DNA of 64,000 bases, from contig JAVJRE010000002.1 of NCBI GenBank assembly GCA_040218575.1, positions 124,001 through 188,000 of the forward strand, given 5' to 3'. This document shows positions 8,341 through 16,627 of the stretch, piece by piece. Below the pieces are notes generated by a model that saw nothing but the letters and a program-made list of their open reading frames with translations, ran no database searches and had not been told where the DNA came from. The DNA is from Alphaproteobacteria bacterium (GTDB lineage Bacteria > Pseudomonadota > Alphaproteobacteria > JAVJRE01). Numbering within the stretch: the stretch's first letter is position 1; each line of letters starts with the position of its first letter. The translations under genes were made by a program, and so were the position numbers.

Positions 8341-9236
8341 GCGCGCCCTATACGCCTACTCCGCTCAGGATCATCACCGCCGACGAGCGCTTGAAGGAGG
8401 TTCGCGGCATCAAGGGGGTGCTCACCGGCATCTCCGGTATCGGCAAGACCAGCCAGCTCTGGACGCTCGATCCCGAGCGCACCCTGTTCCTCAATCTCGA
8501 GGCCGGCGAGCTTGCCGTCCAGGGCTGGCCCGGCGACGAGATCCGCATCCGCGATTGGGAACGCGCCCGCGACCTCGCCTGCTGGATCGGCGGCCCCAAC
8601 CCCGCCATGCGCGACGACCAGCCCTACAGCCACCGCGACTACGAGCGCGTCTGCGCTGCCTTCGGCGCCCCGACCGTGCTGGACAAGTACGAGACCGTCT
8701 TCGTCGACAGCATCTCGGTCGCGTCCCGCATCTGCATGCAGTGGTGCAAGGGGCAGCCTCAGGCGCAGTCCGATCGCAGCGGCAAACTCGACCTGCGCGG
8801 CGCGTATGGTCTGCTCGGTCAGGAGATGATCGGCTGGCTGACCCACCTCCAGCACACGCCGCACAAGAACATCTGGCTGGTCGGTCTGCTCGATCGGAAG
8901 ATCGACGATTTCGGCAAGCCCTACTTCGCCATGCAGATCGAGGGGGCGAAGACCGGGCTCGAGCTGCCGGGCATCGTCGACGAGGTGATCACGCTCGCCG
9001 AGATCCGTCCCGCCGACGGCGACCCGTTCCGCGCCTTCGTGTGCACCACGATCAACGACTTCGGCTTTCCCGCCAAGGATCGCAGCGGCCGGCTGGCCAT
9101 GATCGAGCAGGCCCATCTCGGCCGCCTGATGGCGAAGATCCGCGCGGGTCACGGCGCCACGTCGGCGGACGCCCTCGATTTCCGGCTGCCCGAGACGGCA
9201 ACCGCCCAATCCCATTCCATGACGAAAGGAGCTTGA
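8337..9236 (+). CDS. phage AAA/RecA-like ATPase (AAA_24 type)
   Basis: The 299-residue protein has Walker A GISGIGKTS (Lys37) and Walker B-like TVFVDSIS near residue 122. A later NIWLVGLLDRK strand is typical of phage AAA_24/RecA-fold ATPases encoded beside DUF669 proteins and helicases. Such proteins are thought to help DNA recombination or replication; the substrate is not known. The ATG at 8337 overlaps the preceding stop. The next gene begins only 4 bases after this stop, so the trio is one operon. Confidence 0.8.
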   Translation: MSAPYTPTPLRIITADERLKEVRGIKGVLTGISGIGKTSQLWTLDPERTLFLNLEAGELAVQGWPGDEIRIRDWERARDLACWIGGPNPAMRDDQPYSHRDYERVCAAFGAPTVLDKYETVFVDSISVASRICMQWCKGQPQAQSDRSGKLDLRGAYGLLGQEMIGWLTHLQHTPHKNIWLVGLLDRKIDDFGKPYFAMQIEGAKTGLELPGIVDEVITLAEIRPADGDPFRAFVCTTINDFGFPAKDRSGRLAMIEQAHLGRLMAKIRAGHGATSADALDFRLPETATAQSHSMTKGA

Positions 9237-9240
9237 ACCC

Positions 9241-9876
9241 ATGTCGGACAACATGGATTTCAACGGCGCCGACAGCCAGGACGCCGCGTTCGATCTCATC
9301 CCGGCGAACACGCTCGCCAAGGTGTCCCTGACGATCCGTCCCGGCGGCGCCGGGCCTGAGGGCTGGCTCACCCAGAGCCGCACGAGCACGGCGCTCTATC
9401 TGAACACCGAGGCAGTGGTGCTCGACGGTCCCTATGTCCGGCGGCGCATCTACACGCGCATCGGCTTCAAGGGGAAGAGCGTCAACGAACGCGGCGACGA
9501 CACCTACGCCAACCGGGGCCGGGCCTTGATCCGTGGGATCCTCGAATCGGCGCGCGGCATCCAGGCAGGCGACCAGTCGGAAGGCGCCTGCGCGGCGCGG
9601 AAGATCCGCAGCCTCGGCGACCTGAACGGCCTCGATTTCGTGGCCAAGATCGGGATCGAGAAGGACCGCGACAACCCCGACGACAGCGGCCGCAACGTCA
9701 TCAAGGCCGCGATCGGCCCCGATCACGCGGAGTATGTCTCGATCATGGGTGGCGCGCCCACCACGCCGCCCGCCGTGGGCACGCCGCAGGCCGCGCCCAC
9801 TTCCCGCATGGTCGATGATCCCTATGGCAACGCGTCTGCGCCGGCCCAAGGCGGCGCACCCTTCTGGGCTCGTTGA
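9241..9876 (+). CDS. DUF669-like phage protein, possible ssDNA-binding protein
   Basis: A 211-residue protein starting MSDNMDFNGADSQD after GAAAGGAG. The core (ALYLNTEAVVLDGPYVRRRIYTRIGF, FVAKIGIEKDRDNPDDS) looks beta-rich, and the C-terminal 45 residues are a low-complexity Pro/Ala/Gly tail ending in an aromatic tip (APFWAR). An acidic or aromatic tip after a flexible tail is a feature of single-strand DNA-binding proteins. Order between an AAA_24 ATPase and an SF2 helicase matches phage DUF669 genes. The ssDNA-binding role is inference. Confidence 0.6.
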   Translation: MSDNMDFNGADSQDAAFDLIPANTLAKVSLTIRPGGAGPEGWLTQSRTSTALYLNTEAVVLDGPYVRRRIYTRIGFKGKSVNERGDDTYANRGRALIRGILESARGIQAGDQSEGACAARKIRSLGDLNGLDFVAKIGIEKDRDNPDDSGRNVIKAAIGPDHAEYVSIMGGAPTTPPAVGTPQAAPTSRMVDDPYGNASAPAQGGAPFWAR

Positions 9877-9889
9877 GGGGGCATCCGCC

Positions 9890-11572
9890 ATGATCCCGCG
9901 CGACTATCAGAGGGCGGCCGTGGACGCGGCCCACGACCGGACAGCCGAACACGGCAACACGTTGCTCGTGCTGCCGACCGGCGCCGGCAAGACGGCAATC
10001 GCGGGCTTCTTCGTGGGCGAGCAGGCCGAGCGACGCCGCGAGTCCCGCACCCTCGTCCTGCAGCACACGGACGAGCTCATCGACCAGAACCGCACCGCTA
10101 TCGGCAAGGTCTCCGGCCTCGCGACCTCCGTCGTAAAGGCCGAACAGGATTGCTGGGACGGCCAGGTCGTCTTCGGCAGCGTCCAGACGCTGGCGCGGAC
10201 GAACCGGCGGCAGTCTATGCCGGAATTCACCCATCTCGTCATCGACGAGTGCCATCGGGCGGCGGCCCAGAGCTACCAGTCGATCATCGCGCATGCCCGG
10301 GACCTGAACCCGGGACTCAAGCTGCTGGGGCTATCCGCCACCCCCGGCCGCGGCGACGGCCGGAGCCTGCGCAAGACCTTCAGCAATGTGGGCTACCACT
10401 TGCGGATCGGCACGCTCATCGCGCGCGGCCTGCTGGTCCCGCCGCGGACCTTCACCATCGATCTCGGTGTGGAGGACGAGCTCGCCGGCATCGACAGCAC
10501 CGCCGGCGACTTCGACATGCGCCAGGCGGACAAGGTGCTGAACCGTTCCGTCCTCAACGAGACGGTGGTCGAGCACTGGAAGGACAAGGCGGCGGACCGG
10601 CGCAGCATTTTCTTCTGTTCGACGGTCGCCCATGCCGAGGCCGTGGCCGAGGCGTTCCGAGCCGACGGCACCTCGGCCGAGACGATCACCGGCGACATGG
10701 CGCCTCGGGCGCGTGCGGATCTGATCGCGCGGTTCGACCGCGGCGAGGTGCAGGTACTCACCAATTGCATGGTGTTGACCGAGGGCTTCGACAGTCAGCC
10801 CGTCGGCTGCATCGGCATCCTGCGCCCGATGCTCCACAAGGGTACGTTCGTTCAGGCCGTCGGGCGGGGGCTGCGCCGGGTCGATCCGGAGCGCTTTCCC
10901 GGTATCGTCAAGACCGACTGCATCGTGCTGGACTTCGCCGGCGCCGCGCTGCGCCACGGTACGCTCGAACAGGACATCGGGCTCGAAGACGACGAGCCGT
11001 CCGCCGGCGAGCAACCCTGGAAGACGTGCCCCTCCTGCGAGGCGGAGCTGCCGCTCGGCGCGTCCGTCTGCGACTTCTGCGGTCACGTCTTCACCCGCGA
11101 GACCGGCGAGAAGCGGCTGCTCGCGTCCTTCGAGATGACCGAGATCGATCTGCTCGATCGATCCCCGTTCTCATGGTGCGACCTGCACGGCGACGGCCAG
11201 GCTCTAATGGCGAGCGGGTTTCAGGGGTGGGCGGGCGTCTTCCACGACGGCACGCTCTGGCACGCTCTCGGCCACCCGAAGGGGAGAGCGCTCCGCACCC
11301 TCGCCATCGGCACCCGCGTCCAGGCGCTTGCCGCGGCCGACGACTTCCTGCGGGAGACGGAGACCACCAGCGCCTCGGCCAAGAGCAGGCGCTGGCTCAA
11401 CGACCCGGCCACCATGCGACAGATCGAGCTGCTGCATCGTGCCGGCCAACCGGCCGACGGCCTCGACTTCGGTCTGTCGAAGTACGCCGCCAACTGCCAT
11501 CTGAACTTCCGCTGGAATCGGAGCGCCATCCGCGCGGCCGTTCTGCGGGACGCGGCTCGGAGCGCGGCGTGA
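9890..11572 (+). CDS. SF2 DEAD/DEAH-type helicase with zinc ribbon (RadD-like)
   Basis: The 560-residue protein is a superfamily 2 helicase: PTGAGKTA Walker A (Lys34), VIDECHRA box (about residue 119), LGLSATPGRGDG motif III, and motif VI QAVGRGLRRV. A zinc ribbon of the form CPSC-x10-CDFC follows at about residues 380-400. It resembles bacterial RadD/YejH and phage Res helicases that remodel branched DNA. The ATG at 9890 lies 13 bases after the upstream stop with GAGGGGG in front. Its last codons overlap the next gene by GTGA. Confidence 0.88.
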   Translation: MIPRDYQRAAVDAAHDRTAEHGNTLLVLPTGAGKTAIAGFFVGEQAERRRESRTLVLQHTDELIDQNRTAIGKVSGLATSVVKAEQDCWDGQVVFGSVQTLARTNRRQSMPEFTHLVIDECHRAAAQSYQSIIAHARDLNPGLKLLGLSATPGRGDGRSLRKTFSNVGYHLRIGTLIARGLLVPPRTFTIDLGVEDELAGIDSTAGDFDMRQADKVLNRSVLNETVVEHWKDKAADRRSIFFCSTVAHAEAVAEAFRADGTSAETITGDMAPRARADLIARFDRGEVQVLTNCMVLTEGFDSQPVGCIGILRPMLHKGTFVQAVGRGLRRVDPERFPGIVKTDCIVLDFAGAALRHGTLEQDIGLEDDEPSAGEQPWKTCPSCEAELPLGASVCDFCGHVFTRETGEKRLLASFEMTEIDLLDRSPFSWCDLHGDGQALMASGFQGWAGVFHDGTLWHALGHPKGRALRTLAIGTRVQALAAADDFLRETETTSASAKSRRWLNDPATMRQIELLHRAGQPADGLDFGLSKYAANCHLNFRWNRSAIRAAVLRDAARSAA

Positions 11573-11772
11573 ACCGATCGAACGCCCTGCATCCGGACCG
11601 GATGACCAGCCGGGAGCGCATCGCCGAAGCATGTGAGATCCTTGCGCTGGGACTGATCCGGCTCCGGGCGCGTGAGCGTCAACTATCTGACGATACTGGA
11701 GAAATTTGCCTACACATATCGGCCGACCGATGCCGTCATGCGACCCCGAACTTGACCGAGGAGAGCGCATGA
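11569..11772 (+). CDS. small conserved ORF of the DUF2924-recombinase module
   Basis: A 67-residue protein starting at GTG 11569, overlapping the helicase stop by 4 bases; an internal ATG (MTSRERIAEACEILA) is an alternative start. From memory, similar short proteins precede DUF2924 and recombinase genes in many alphaproteobacterial phage-like regions. The helical segment ERIAEACEILALGLIRLRAR may be DNA-binding. Its stop overlaps the DUF2924 gene by ATGA. Function unknown. Confidence 0.6.
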   Translation: MNRSNALHPDRMTSRERIAEACEILALGLIRLRARERQLSDDTGEICLHISADRCRHATPNLTEESA

Positions 11773-12218
11773 CGACCGATCCGATTCCCGGGCGCCTGGC
11801 CGCCCTGAAGACCATGAAGACGCCCGACCTGAAGGCGCAGTGGCGAGAGCTGTTCGACACCGAGCCGCCGCCCTACAACCGCCGCTTCCTCGAAAGCCGG
11901 CTCGCCTATCGCATCCAGGAACTCGCCTATGGCGGGCTGAAGCCCGAGACGGTGAAGCGGCTGGAAGCCCTCGGCGAGCAGCTCGACGGCGGCAACATCA
12001 CCACCCGCCGCATCCGGCACGACCGCAAGCCGATCGCCGGCACGAAGCTGATCCGGGAGTGGCAGGGCGTCGAGCATGTCGTCACCGTCACCGGCGACGG
12101 CTTCGAATGGCAGGGCCGTCCCTACCAATCGCTCTCCGCGATCGCCCGCGCCATCACCGGCACCCGCTGGAACGGCTGGGTGTACTTCGGGCTGAAGAAC
12201 CGGCGGGGCGGCGCATGA
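11769..12218 (+). CDS. DUF2924 family protein
   Basis: A 149-residue protein with the typical DUF2924 pattern. An N-terminal helical part (LKAQWRELFDTEPPPYNRRFLESRLAYRIQELAYGG, which mentions the family's conserved PPxYNR) is followed by a C-terminal beta part with HVVTVTGDGFEWQG and LSAIARAITGTRWNGWVYFGL. DUF2924 genes nearly always sit just upstream of a large serine recombinase; the protein may assist recombination or regulation, but the role is not established. ATGA overlaps join it to both neighbours. Confidence 0.85.
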   Translation: MTTDPIPGRLAALKTMKTPDLKAQWRELFDTEPPPYNRRFLESRLAYRIQELAYGGLKPETVKRLEALGEQLDGGNITTRRIRHDRKPIAGTKLIREWQGVEHVVTVTGDGFEWQGRPYQSLSAIARAITGTRWNGWVYFGLKNRRGGA

Positions 12219-13522
12219 CGAAGCCGGTTCTTCGCAAGCTCCGCGCCGCCGTCTATACCCGGAAATCCTCCGAAGAAGGGCTGGAGCAGGAATTCAACAG
12301 CCTGGACGCCCAGCGCGAGTCCTGCGAGGCCTATGTCGCCAGCCAGAAATCCGAGGGCTGGGCTCTGGTTCGCGACCGCTACGACGACGGCGGCTATTCG
12401 GGCGGGACGCTGGAGCGACCGGGTCTCAAGCGTCTCCTCGCCGACATCGAGGACGGGCTCGTCGACGTGGTGGTGGTCTACAAGATCGACCGCCTGAGCC
12501 GCTCGCTCGCCGATTTCGCCAAGCTGGTCGAGGTGTTCGACCGGCACGGCGTGACGTTCGTCTCGGTGACGCAGTCGTTCAACACGACGTCGTCGATGGG
12601 ACGGCTCACCCTCAACATCCTGCTCAGCTTCGCCCAGTTCGAGCGCGAGGTCACCGCCGAGCGCATCCGCGACAAGGTCGCCGCCAGCCGAAAGAAGGGT
12701 ATGTGGATGGGTGGCTGGGCGCCCTGGGGCTACGACGTGAAGGATCGGAAGCTGATCGTGAACGCCGCCGAGGCCGCGACAATCCGCATGATCTTCGAGC
12801 GTTTCGTGACCAGCGGCTCGGCGACCGCGCTGGCGCGGGAGCTTCGCGCCGAGGGCGTCGTCACCAAGCGCGGCAAGCCCATCGACAAGGGTGCACTCTA
12901 CAAGCTGCTGAACAACCGGGTCTATATCGGCGAGGCGGTGCACAAGGGGAAGAGCTACCCCGGCGAGCATGCCGCCATCATCGACCGGGCCCTCTGGGAC
13001 AAGGTGCATGCGATCCTCGCCGAGAGCCCTCGGAAGCGCGCCGCGCAGACACGCGCCCAGACGCCCGCCCTCCTGAAAGGGCTGCTGTTCGGCCCCGGTG
13101 GCGCGGCCTTCTCGCCGACACACACCCGCAAGGGCGACAGGCTGTACCGCTACTACGTCAGTCAGGCCGTGTTGAAGCGCGGGCGCGATGCCTGTCCGGT
13201 CGGCCGCGTCCCCGCCGGGGAGATCGAGAGCGCGGTGATCGATCAGCTCCGAGCCGTCTTCCGCCAGCCGGAGATCGTCGTCGGTACGTGGCGCGCCGCA
13301 CGCGGCCATGACGCCGAGGTGACGGAGGCCGAAGTTCGCGACGCGCTGCAGCAGCTCGATCCACTTTGGGACGAGCTGTTCCCCGCCGAACAGGCCCGCC
13401 TCGTACAGCTGCTCGTCGAACGGGTCGAGATCGGTGAAAACGAACTCGACATCCGGCTTCGCGCCGACGGCTTGTCCACGCTGGTCGACGAGGTCAGCGG
13501 CTTCGCGAGGGCGGCCGCATGA
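12215..13522 (+). CDS. large serine recombinase
   Basis: The 435-residue protein has a resolvase catalytic domain (residues 8-160) with the nucleophile in YTRKSSEEG (Ser18) and the conserved VYKIDRLSRS. A recombinase domain (about 170-280) includes NNRVYIGEAVHKGKSYPG. The zinc-ribbon part is degenerate: the usual first CxxC is replaced by LLFGPGGAAF and only a single later Cys (DACPVGR) remains. It probably catalyses site-specific integration or inversion. No att site core could be assigned nearby. The ATG overlaps the DUF2924 stop, and its own stop overlaps the next gene. Confidence 0.92.
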   Translation: MTKPVLRKLRAAVYTRKSSEEGLEQEFNSLDAQRESCEAYVASQKSEGWALVRDRYDDGGYSGGTLERPGLKRLLADIEDGLVDVVVVYKIDRLSRSLADFAKLVEVFDRHGVTFVSVTQSFNTTSSMGRLTLNILLSFAQFEREVTAERIRDKVAASRKKGMWMGGWAPWGYDVKDRKLIVNAAEAATIRMIFERFVTSGSATALARELRAEGVVTKRGKPIDKGALYKLLNNRVYIGEAVHKGKSYPGEHAAIIDRALWDKVHAILAESPRKRAAQTRAQTPALLKGLLFGPGGAAFSPTHTRKGDRLYRYYVSQAVLKRGRDACPVGRVPAGEIESAVIDQLRAVFRQPEIVVGTWRAARGHDAEVTEAEVRDALQQLDPLWDELFPAEQARLVQLLVERVEIGENELDIRLRADGLSTLVDEVSGFARAAA

Positions 13523-13917
13523 CGAGCCGCGAGACCCTCTCCGTGCGCGTCCCGTTCCGCATCCGCAAACACGGCGGCCGGAAGTTGATGGTCTCTCCGG
13601 ATGGCGCCTCCGCACCGGCGCAGCCGCGTATCGACAGCACGCTGGTCAAGGCGCTCGCCCGGGCGCATCGCTGGAAGCGTATGCTGGAGCAGGGCGACTA
13701 TGACAGCCTGACGGAACTCGCCCGGGCCGAGAAAATCAATCTGTCCTACCTGGGCCGGGTGCTTCGTCTGACCCTGTTGGCGCCGGACATCGTCGAAGCG
13801 ATTCTCGACGGGCGGCAGCCGTCGACCTGGCAACTCGAACTGCTCCTGAAGCCATTTCCCGGCGATTGGTCAGAGCAACGGAAGGCGCTTTCCTCAGAAA
13901 ATTACATTAAATCATAG
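13519..13917 (+). CDS. HTH-type companion of the recombinase
   Basis: A 132-residue protein starting MTSRETLSVRVPFRIRK and overlapping the recombinase stop by ATGA. Its core (SLTELARAEKINLSYLGRVLRLTLLAPDIVEAIL) reads as a helix-turn-helix of the ParB/KorB-like type, and DGRQPSTWQLELLL follows. Proteins with this pattern regularly follow DUF2924-linked recombinases. It could be a DNA-binding accessory or directionality factor; this is inferred from context. Confidence 0.7.
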   Translation: MTSRETLSVRVPFRIRKHGGRKLMVSPDGASAPAQPRIDSTLVKALARAHRWKRMLEQGDYDSLTELARAEKINLSYLGRVLRLTLLAPDIVEAILDGRQPSTWQLELLLKPFPGDWSEQRKALSSENYIKS

Positions 13918-13970
13918 TGTTATCGGCGCATCGCCGTGCTGCCCACCTAAAACGGCCCCGCGTTTTGTCA

Positions 13971-13993
13971 TTGCAGCAACGCCATTGCTGCAA
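13971..13993. promoter_or_regulatory. perfect 9-bp-arm palindrome upstream of the RM promoter
   Basis: TTGCAGCAA at 13971-13979 and TTGCTGCAA at 13985-13993 form a perfect inverted repeat around CGCCA. It ends 5 bases before the -35 box of the promoter at 13999-14027, where a regulator dimer could activate or repress. The binding protein is unknown; the HTH protein encoded just upstream is a candidate. Confidence 0.6.
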
Positions 13994-13998
13994 CAGGA

Positions 13999-14027
13999 TT
14001 GACGGACTGCCTTCCGGCGCTTATATT
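13999..14027 (+). promoter_or_regulatory. sigma70-like promoter of the type I RM operon
   Basis: TTGACG (13999-14004) and TATATT (14022-14027) are separated by exactly 17 bases and match the sigma70 consensus well. The predicted start of transcription near 14034 leaves a short leader before the GGAG and ATG at 14059, which argues against the earlier GTG at 13999 as a start codon. Confidence 0.7.
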
Positions 14028-14058
14028 CTGCGCAGACAAGCGTTGGCGTGGTGGAGAA

Positions 14059-14685
14059 ATGTATCTTTCCGAAGTCGTCGAGGTCCTGCCCGGGGTTCCG
14101 TTCCGCTCTCGCATCGAGAGCGAAAAGAACGGCGCCTGCATCGTCGTGCAGGCGCGCGACCTCGTCGGCGACGGCACGGTCGACCTTGTAGGCGCCGCCC
14201 GCATCGCCGCTCCGCCCAGTTCGACAAGGGGGCTTCTGAAGCCGGGCGATGTCATATTGCAGCCGCGCGGCAACCGCTACTCGGTCGGCAAGATGGACGA
14301 AGTTACCGGCCCTACGGTGGCGGCGGCGCCTCTCTACATCCTCCGACGCCGCGCCAAGGACGTCGATCCCGACTTCCTCGTCGCGTTCCTCGAGGCGGCG
14401 TCGACCCAGAGCATATTGCGCCAGGACGCCGTCGGAACTCACGTTCCGCAAATTCCCAGGCAGGCCCTCGAAGCCCTGCACATCGAGCTTCCCGACATCT
14501 CAAGCCAGATCAGGCTCGCCGACCTCGCCCGGCTCGAACGGCGCGAGATCGAGGTGATGGACCGCCTTCGCGTAGCGCGGGGCCGGCTCTTCGACCTGGC
14601 TCTGCGGGAGATCGCGAAGAAAAGCCGGAAGCGCGCTAGCGCTCCCGGCTCCATCCCGGGCCTCAAAGGTGCGCCAACACCCTGA
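14059..14685 (+). CDS. solo single-TRD HsdS-like protein
   Basis: A 208-residue protein that looks like half a type I specificity subunit. One target-recognition domain (LKPGDVILQPRGNRYSVGK, then VDPDFLVAFLEAASTQSIL, and VPQIPRQALEALHIELPD) is followed by a helical coiled-coil segment (RLADLARLERREIEVMDRLRVARGRL). A basic tail ends the protein. Such half-S proteins could dimerise or pair with HsdM to give another specificity. It is separate from the full two-TRD HsdS encoded at 16620. The promoter just upstream selects the ATG at 14059. It is the first gene of the RM transcript. Confidence 0.8.
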   Translation: MYLSEVVEVLPGVPFRSRIESEKNGACIVVQARDLVGDGTVDLVGAARIAAPPSSTRGLLKPGDVILQPRGNRYSVGKMDEVTGPTVAAAPLYILRRRAKDVDPDFLVAFLEAASTQSILRQDAVGTHVPQIPRQALEALHIELPDISSQIRLADLARLERREIEVMDRLRVARGRLFDLALREIAKKSRKRASAPGSIPGLKGAPTP

Positions 14686-14726
14686 GGTCCCTTGTCCAAC
14701 TGTCTTAGACGAAAGGCAATCTACGC

Positions 14727-15032
14727 ATGTCCATCACGATCGGCAACTACAGCTTCGAGGGCCCCTTCGGCAACACGGCCGACCTTCGCAACAATTCCGG
14801 CGTCTATGCGATCCTCAGCCGGCGGACCGACACGGACCGCTACACGGTGATCGACATCGGCGAGGCCGGCTGGATCCAGGACCGTGTGGCCAACCACGAC
14901 CGGCGGGATCAGTGGAGGCGCAACAACCACGGTAATCTCGCGGTCGCGGCGCTCTACTGCGACGAGGCGGCGCGGATGCGGATCGAGCGGGAGCTCCGGG
15001 CGCAGTTCAGCCCGGTGTGCGGCGTACGCTGA
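14727..15032 (+). CDS. GIY-YIG-like small protein in the RM operon
   Basis: The 101-residue protein has GVYAIL followed by VIDIGEAGWIQDRVANHDR, which corresponds to the GIY and YIG strands and the following Arg-containing helix of GIY-YIG nucleases. The YIG tyrosine is replaced (VIDIG). RIERELRAQF supplies a possible Glu near the end. Short proteins of this kind occur beside type I hsdM genes. Whether it cuts DNA is unclear because the family signature is degenerate. AGACGAAAGGCAA precedes the ATG. Confidence 0.6.
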   Translation: MSITIGNYSFEGPFGNTADLRNNSGVYAILSRRTDTDRYTVIDIGEAGWIQDRVANHDRRDQWRRNNHGNLAVAALYCDEAARMRIERELRAQFSPVCGVR

Positions 15033-15088
15033 CAGCAATCGAGGACGGGCGGGCGCGCAGGCGCCCGCCCCATCCCAAGGAGAAAACC

Positions 15089-16627
15089 ATGGCAGACAGA
15101 ACCACCCTCGACGACGTCAAGCGGATCGCCTGGGCGGCATGCGACACCTTCCGCGGCGTGATCGACGCTTCGGAATACAAGGACTTCATCCTCGTCTTCC
15201 TGTTCTACAAGTACGTGAGCGACGTCTGGAAGGAGCACTACCAGGAAGCGGACCAGCGCTATAAGGGCGATCAGCTTCGCGTCGAGCGGAAGATGGCGCG
15301 CGAGCGTTTCGTCATCCCGAAGGGCGCCAGCTTCGACGACCTCTTTCGCCAGCGCAACGCCGACAACATCGGCGAGCTGATCGATCAGGCGCTGGACGCC
15401 ATCGCCGAGCGGAACAAGACCAAGATCGGCGACGCCTTCGCCGACGTCATGTTCAACAGCGAGACGAAGCTCGGCGACACCCGGAACCGCAATCGGCGGC
15501 TCAAGTCGCTCATCGAGGACTTCGCGAAGCTCGATCTGCGCCCCTCCCGCGTGGTCGGCGATGGCGCGGATCACAAGACCGCCGAGGACGTCATCGGCGA
15601 GGCCTACATATACCTGATCGAACGCTTCGGCTCGGAGGCGGGCAAGAAGGCCGGCGAGTTCTACACGCCGCGCCAGGTCGCCCGCGTGCTGGCCAGGATC
15701 GCTGCCCCGCAGCCGGGCGACCGCATCTGCGACCCCGCCTGCGGGTCGGGCTCCCTGCTGATCAAGGCGGCGGAAGAAGTCGGCTCGCGGGACTTCGCCC
15801 TGTTCGGGCAGGAGGTGAACCGCGGCACCTGGGGCCTGGCGCGCCTCAACATGTTCCTGCACGGCATCGATGGCGCGCGGCTGGAATGGGGCGATACGCT
15901 CAACGACCCGAAACTCGTCGACGGCGCCAGTCTGACGAAGTTCGACGTCGTCGTCGCCAACCCGCCGTTCAGCCTCGACAAGTGGGGCGCCGAGAATGCC
16001 GAGAACGACCGCTTCGGCCGTTTCTGGCGCGGCGTGCCGCCGAAGTCCAAGGGCGACTGGGCCTTCATCACCCACATGATCGAGGCCGCGAAAACGCAGG
16101 AGGGTCGCGTCGCGGTGGTCGTCCCGCACGGGGTGCTGTTCCGGGCCGGCAAGGAAGGCATCATCCGCAAGGCGGTGATCGAGGAGAACCTGCTCGACGC
16201 CGTCATCGGCCTGCCGGCGAACCTGTTCCAGACCACCACCATCCCCGTCGCGGTGCTGTTGTTCGACCGGCGGCGCGAGAAGGGCGGCACGCTGGCGGAC
16301 CGGCGCGACATCTACTTCATCGACGCGAGCCGGGATTTCCAGCAGGGCAAGAACCAGAACCAGCTCCTCGACAGCCATGTCGACCGCATCATCTCGGCGC
16401 TGATCGCGCGCGAGGATGTGGAGCGCTATGCCCGCGCCGTTCCGGTCGACGAGGTGAAGGAAAACGGCTTCAACCTCAACATTCCCCGCTACGTCGACAC
16501 GTTCGAACCGGCTGAGGAAGTCGACATTGCCGAAGTTCAGAGGGAAATCGACGCTCTAGAGGAGGAGCTCACGACCCTGCGCGCAAAGATGCGGGAGCAT
16601 CTGAAGGAGCTGGGGCTCAATGGCTGA
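15089..16627 (+). CDS. hsdM: type I restriction-modification methyltransferase subunit HsdM
   Basis: A 512-residue N6-adenine methyltransferase. An N-terminal helical HsdM_N domain (ILVFLFYKYVSDVWKEHY) precedes the catalytic domain with FYTPRQVARVL (about 190), AdoMet-binding DPACGSGSLL (about 214) and catalytic NPPF (about 290). A C-terminal coiled coil (EVQREIDALEEELTTLRAKM) contacts the S subunit. It protects host DNA and supplies part of the restriction complex. AAGGAG lies 8 bases before the ATG. The stop overlaps hsdS by 8 bases. Confidence 0.97.
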   Translation: MADRTTLDDVKRIAWAACDTFRGVIDASEYKDFILVFLFYKYVSDVWKEHYQEADQRYKGDQLRVERKMARERFVIPKGASFDDLFRQRNADNIGELIDQALDAIAERNKTKIGDAFADVMFNSETKLGDTRNRNRRLKSLIEDFAKLDLRPSRVVGDGADHKTAEDVIGEAYIYLIERFGSEAGKKAGEFYTPRQVARVLARIAAPQPGDRICDPACGSGSLLIKAAEEVGSRDFALFGQEVNRGTWGLARLNMFLHGIDGARLEWGDTLNDPKLVDGASLTKFDVVVANPPFSLDKWGAENAENDRFGRFWRGVPPKSKGDWAFITHMIEAAKTQEGRVAVVVPHGVLFRAGKEGIIRKAVIEENLLDAVIGLPANLFQTTTIPVAVLLFDRRREKGGTLADRRDIYFIDASRDFQQGKNQNQLLDSHVDRIISALIAREDVERYARAVPVDEVKENGFNLNIPRYVDTFEPAEEVDIAEVQREIDALEEELTTLRAKMREHLKELGLNG

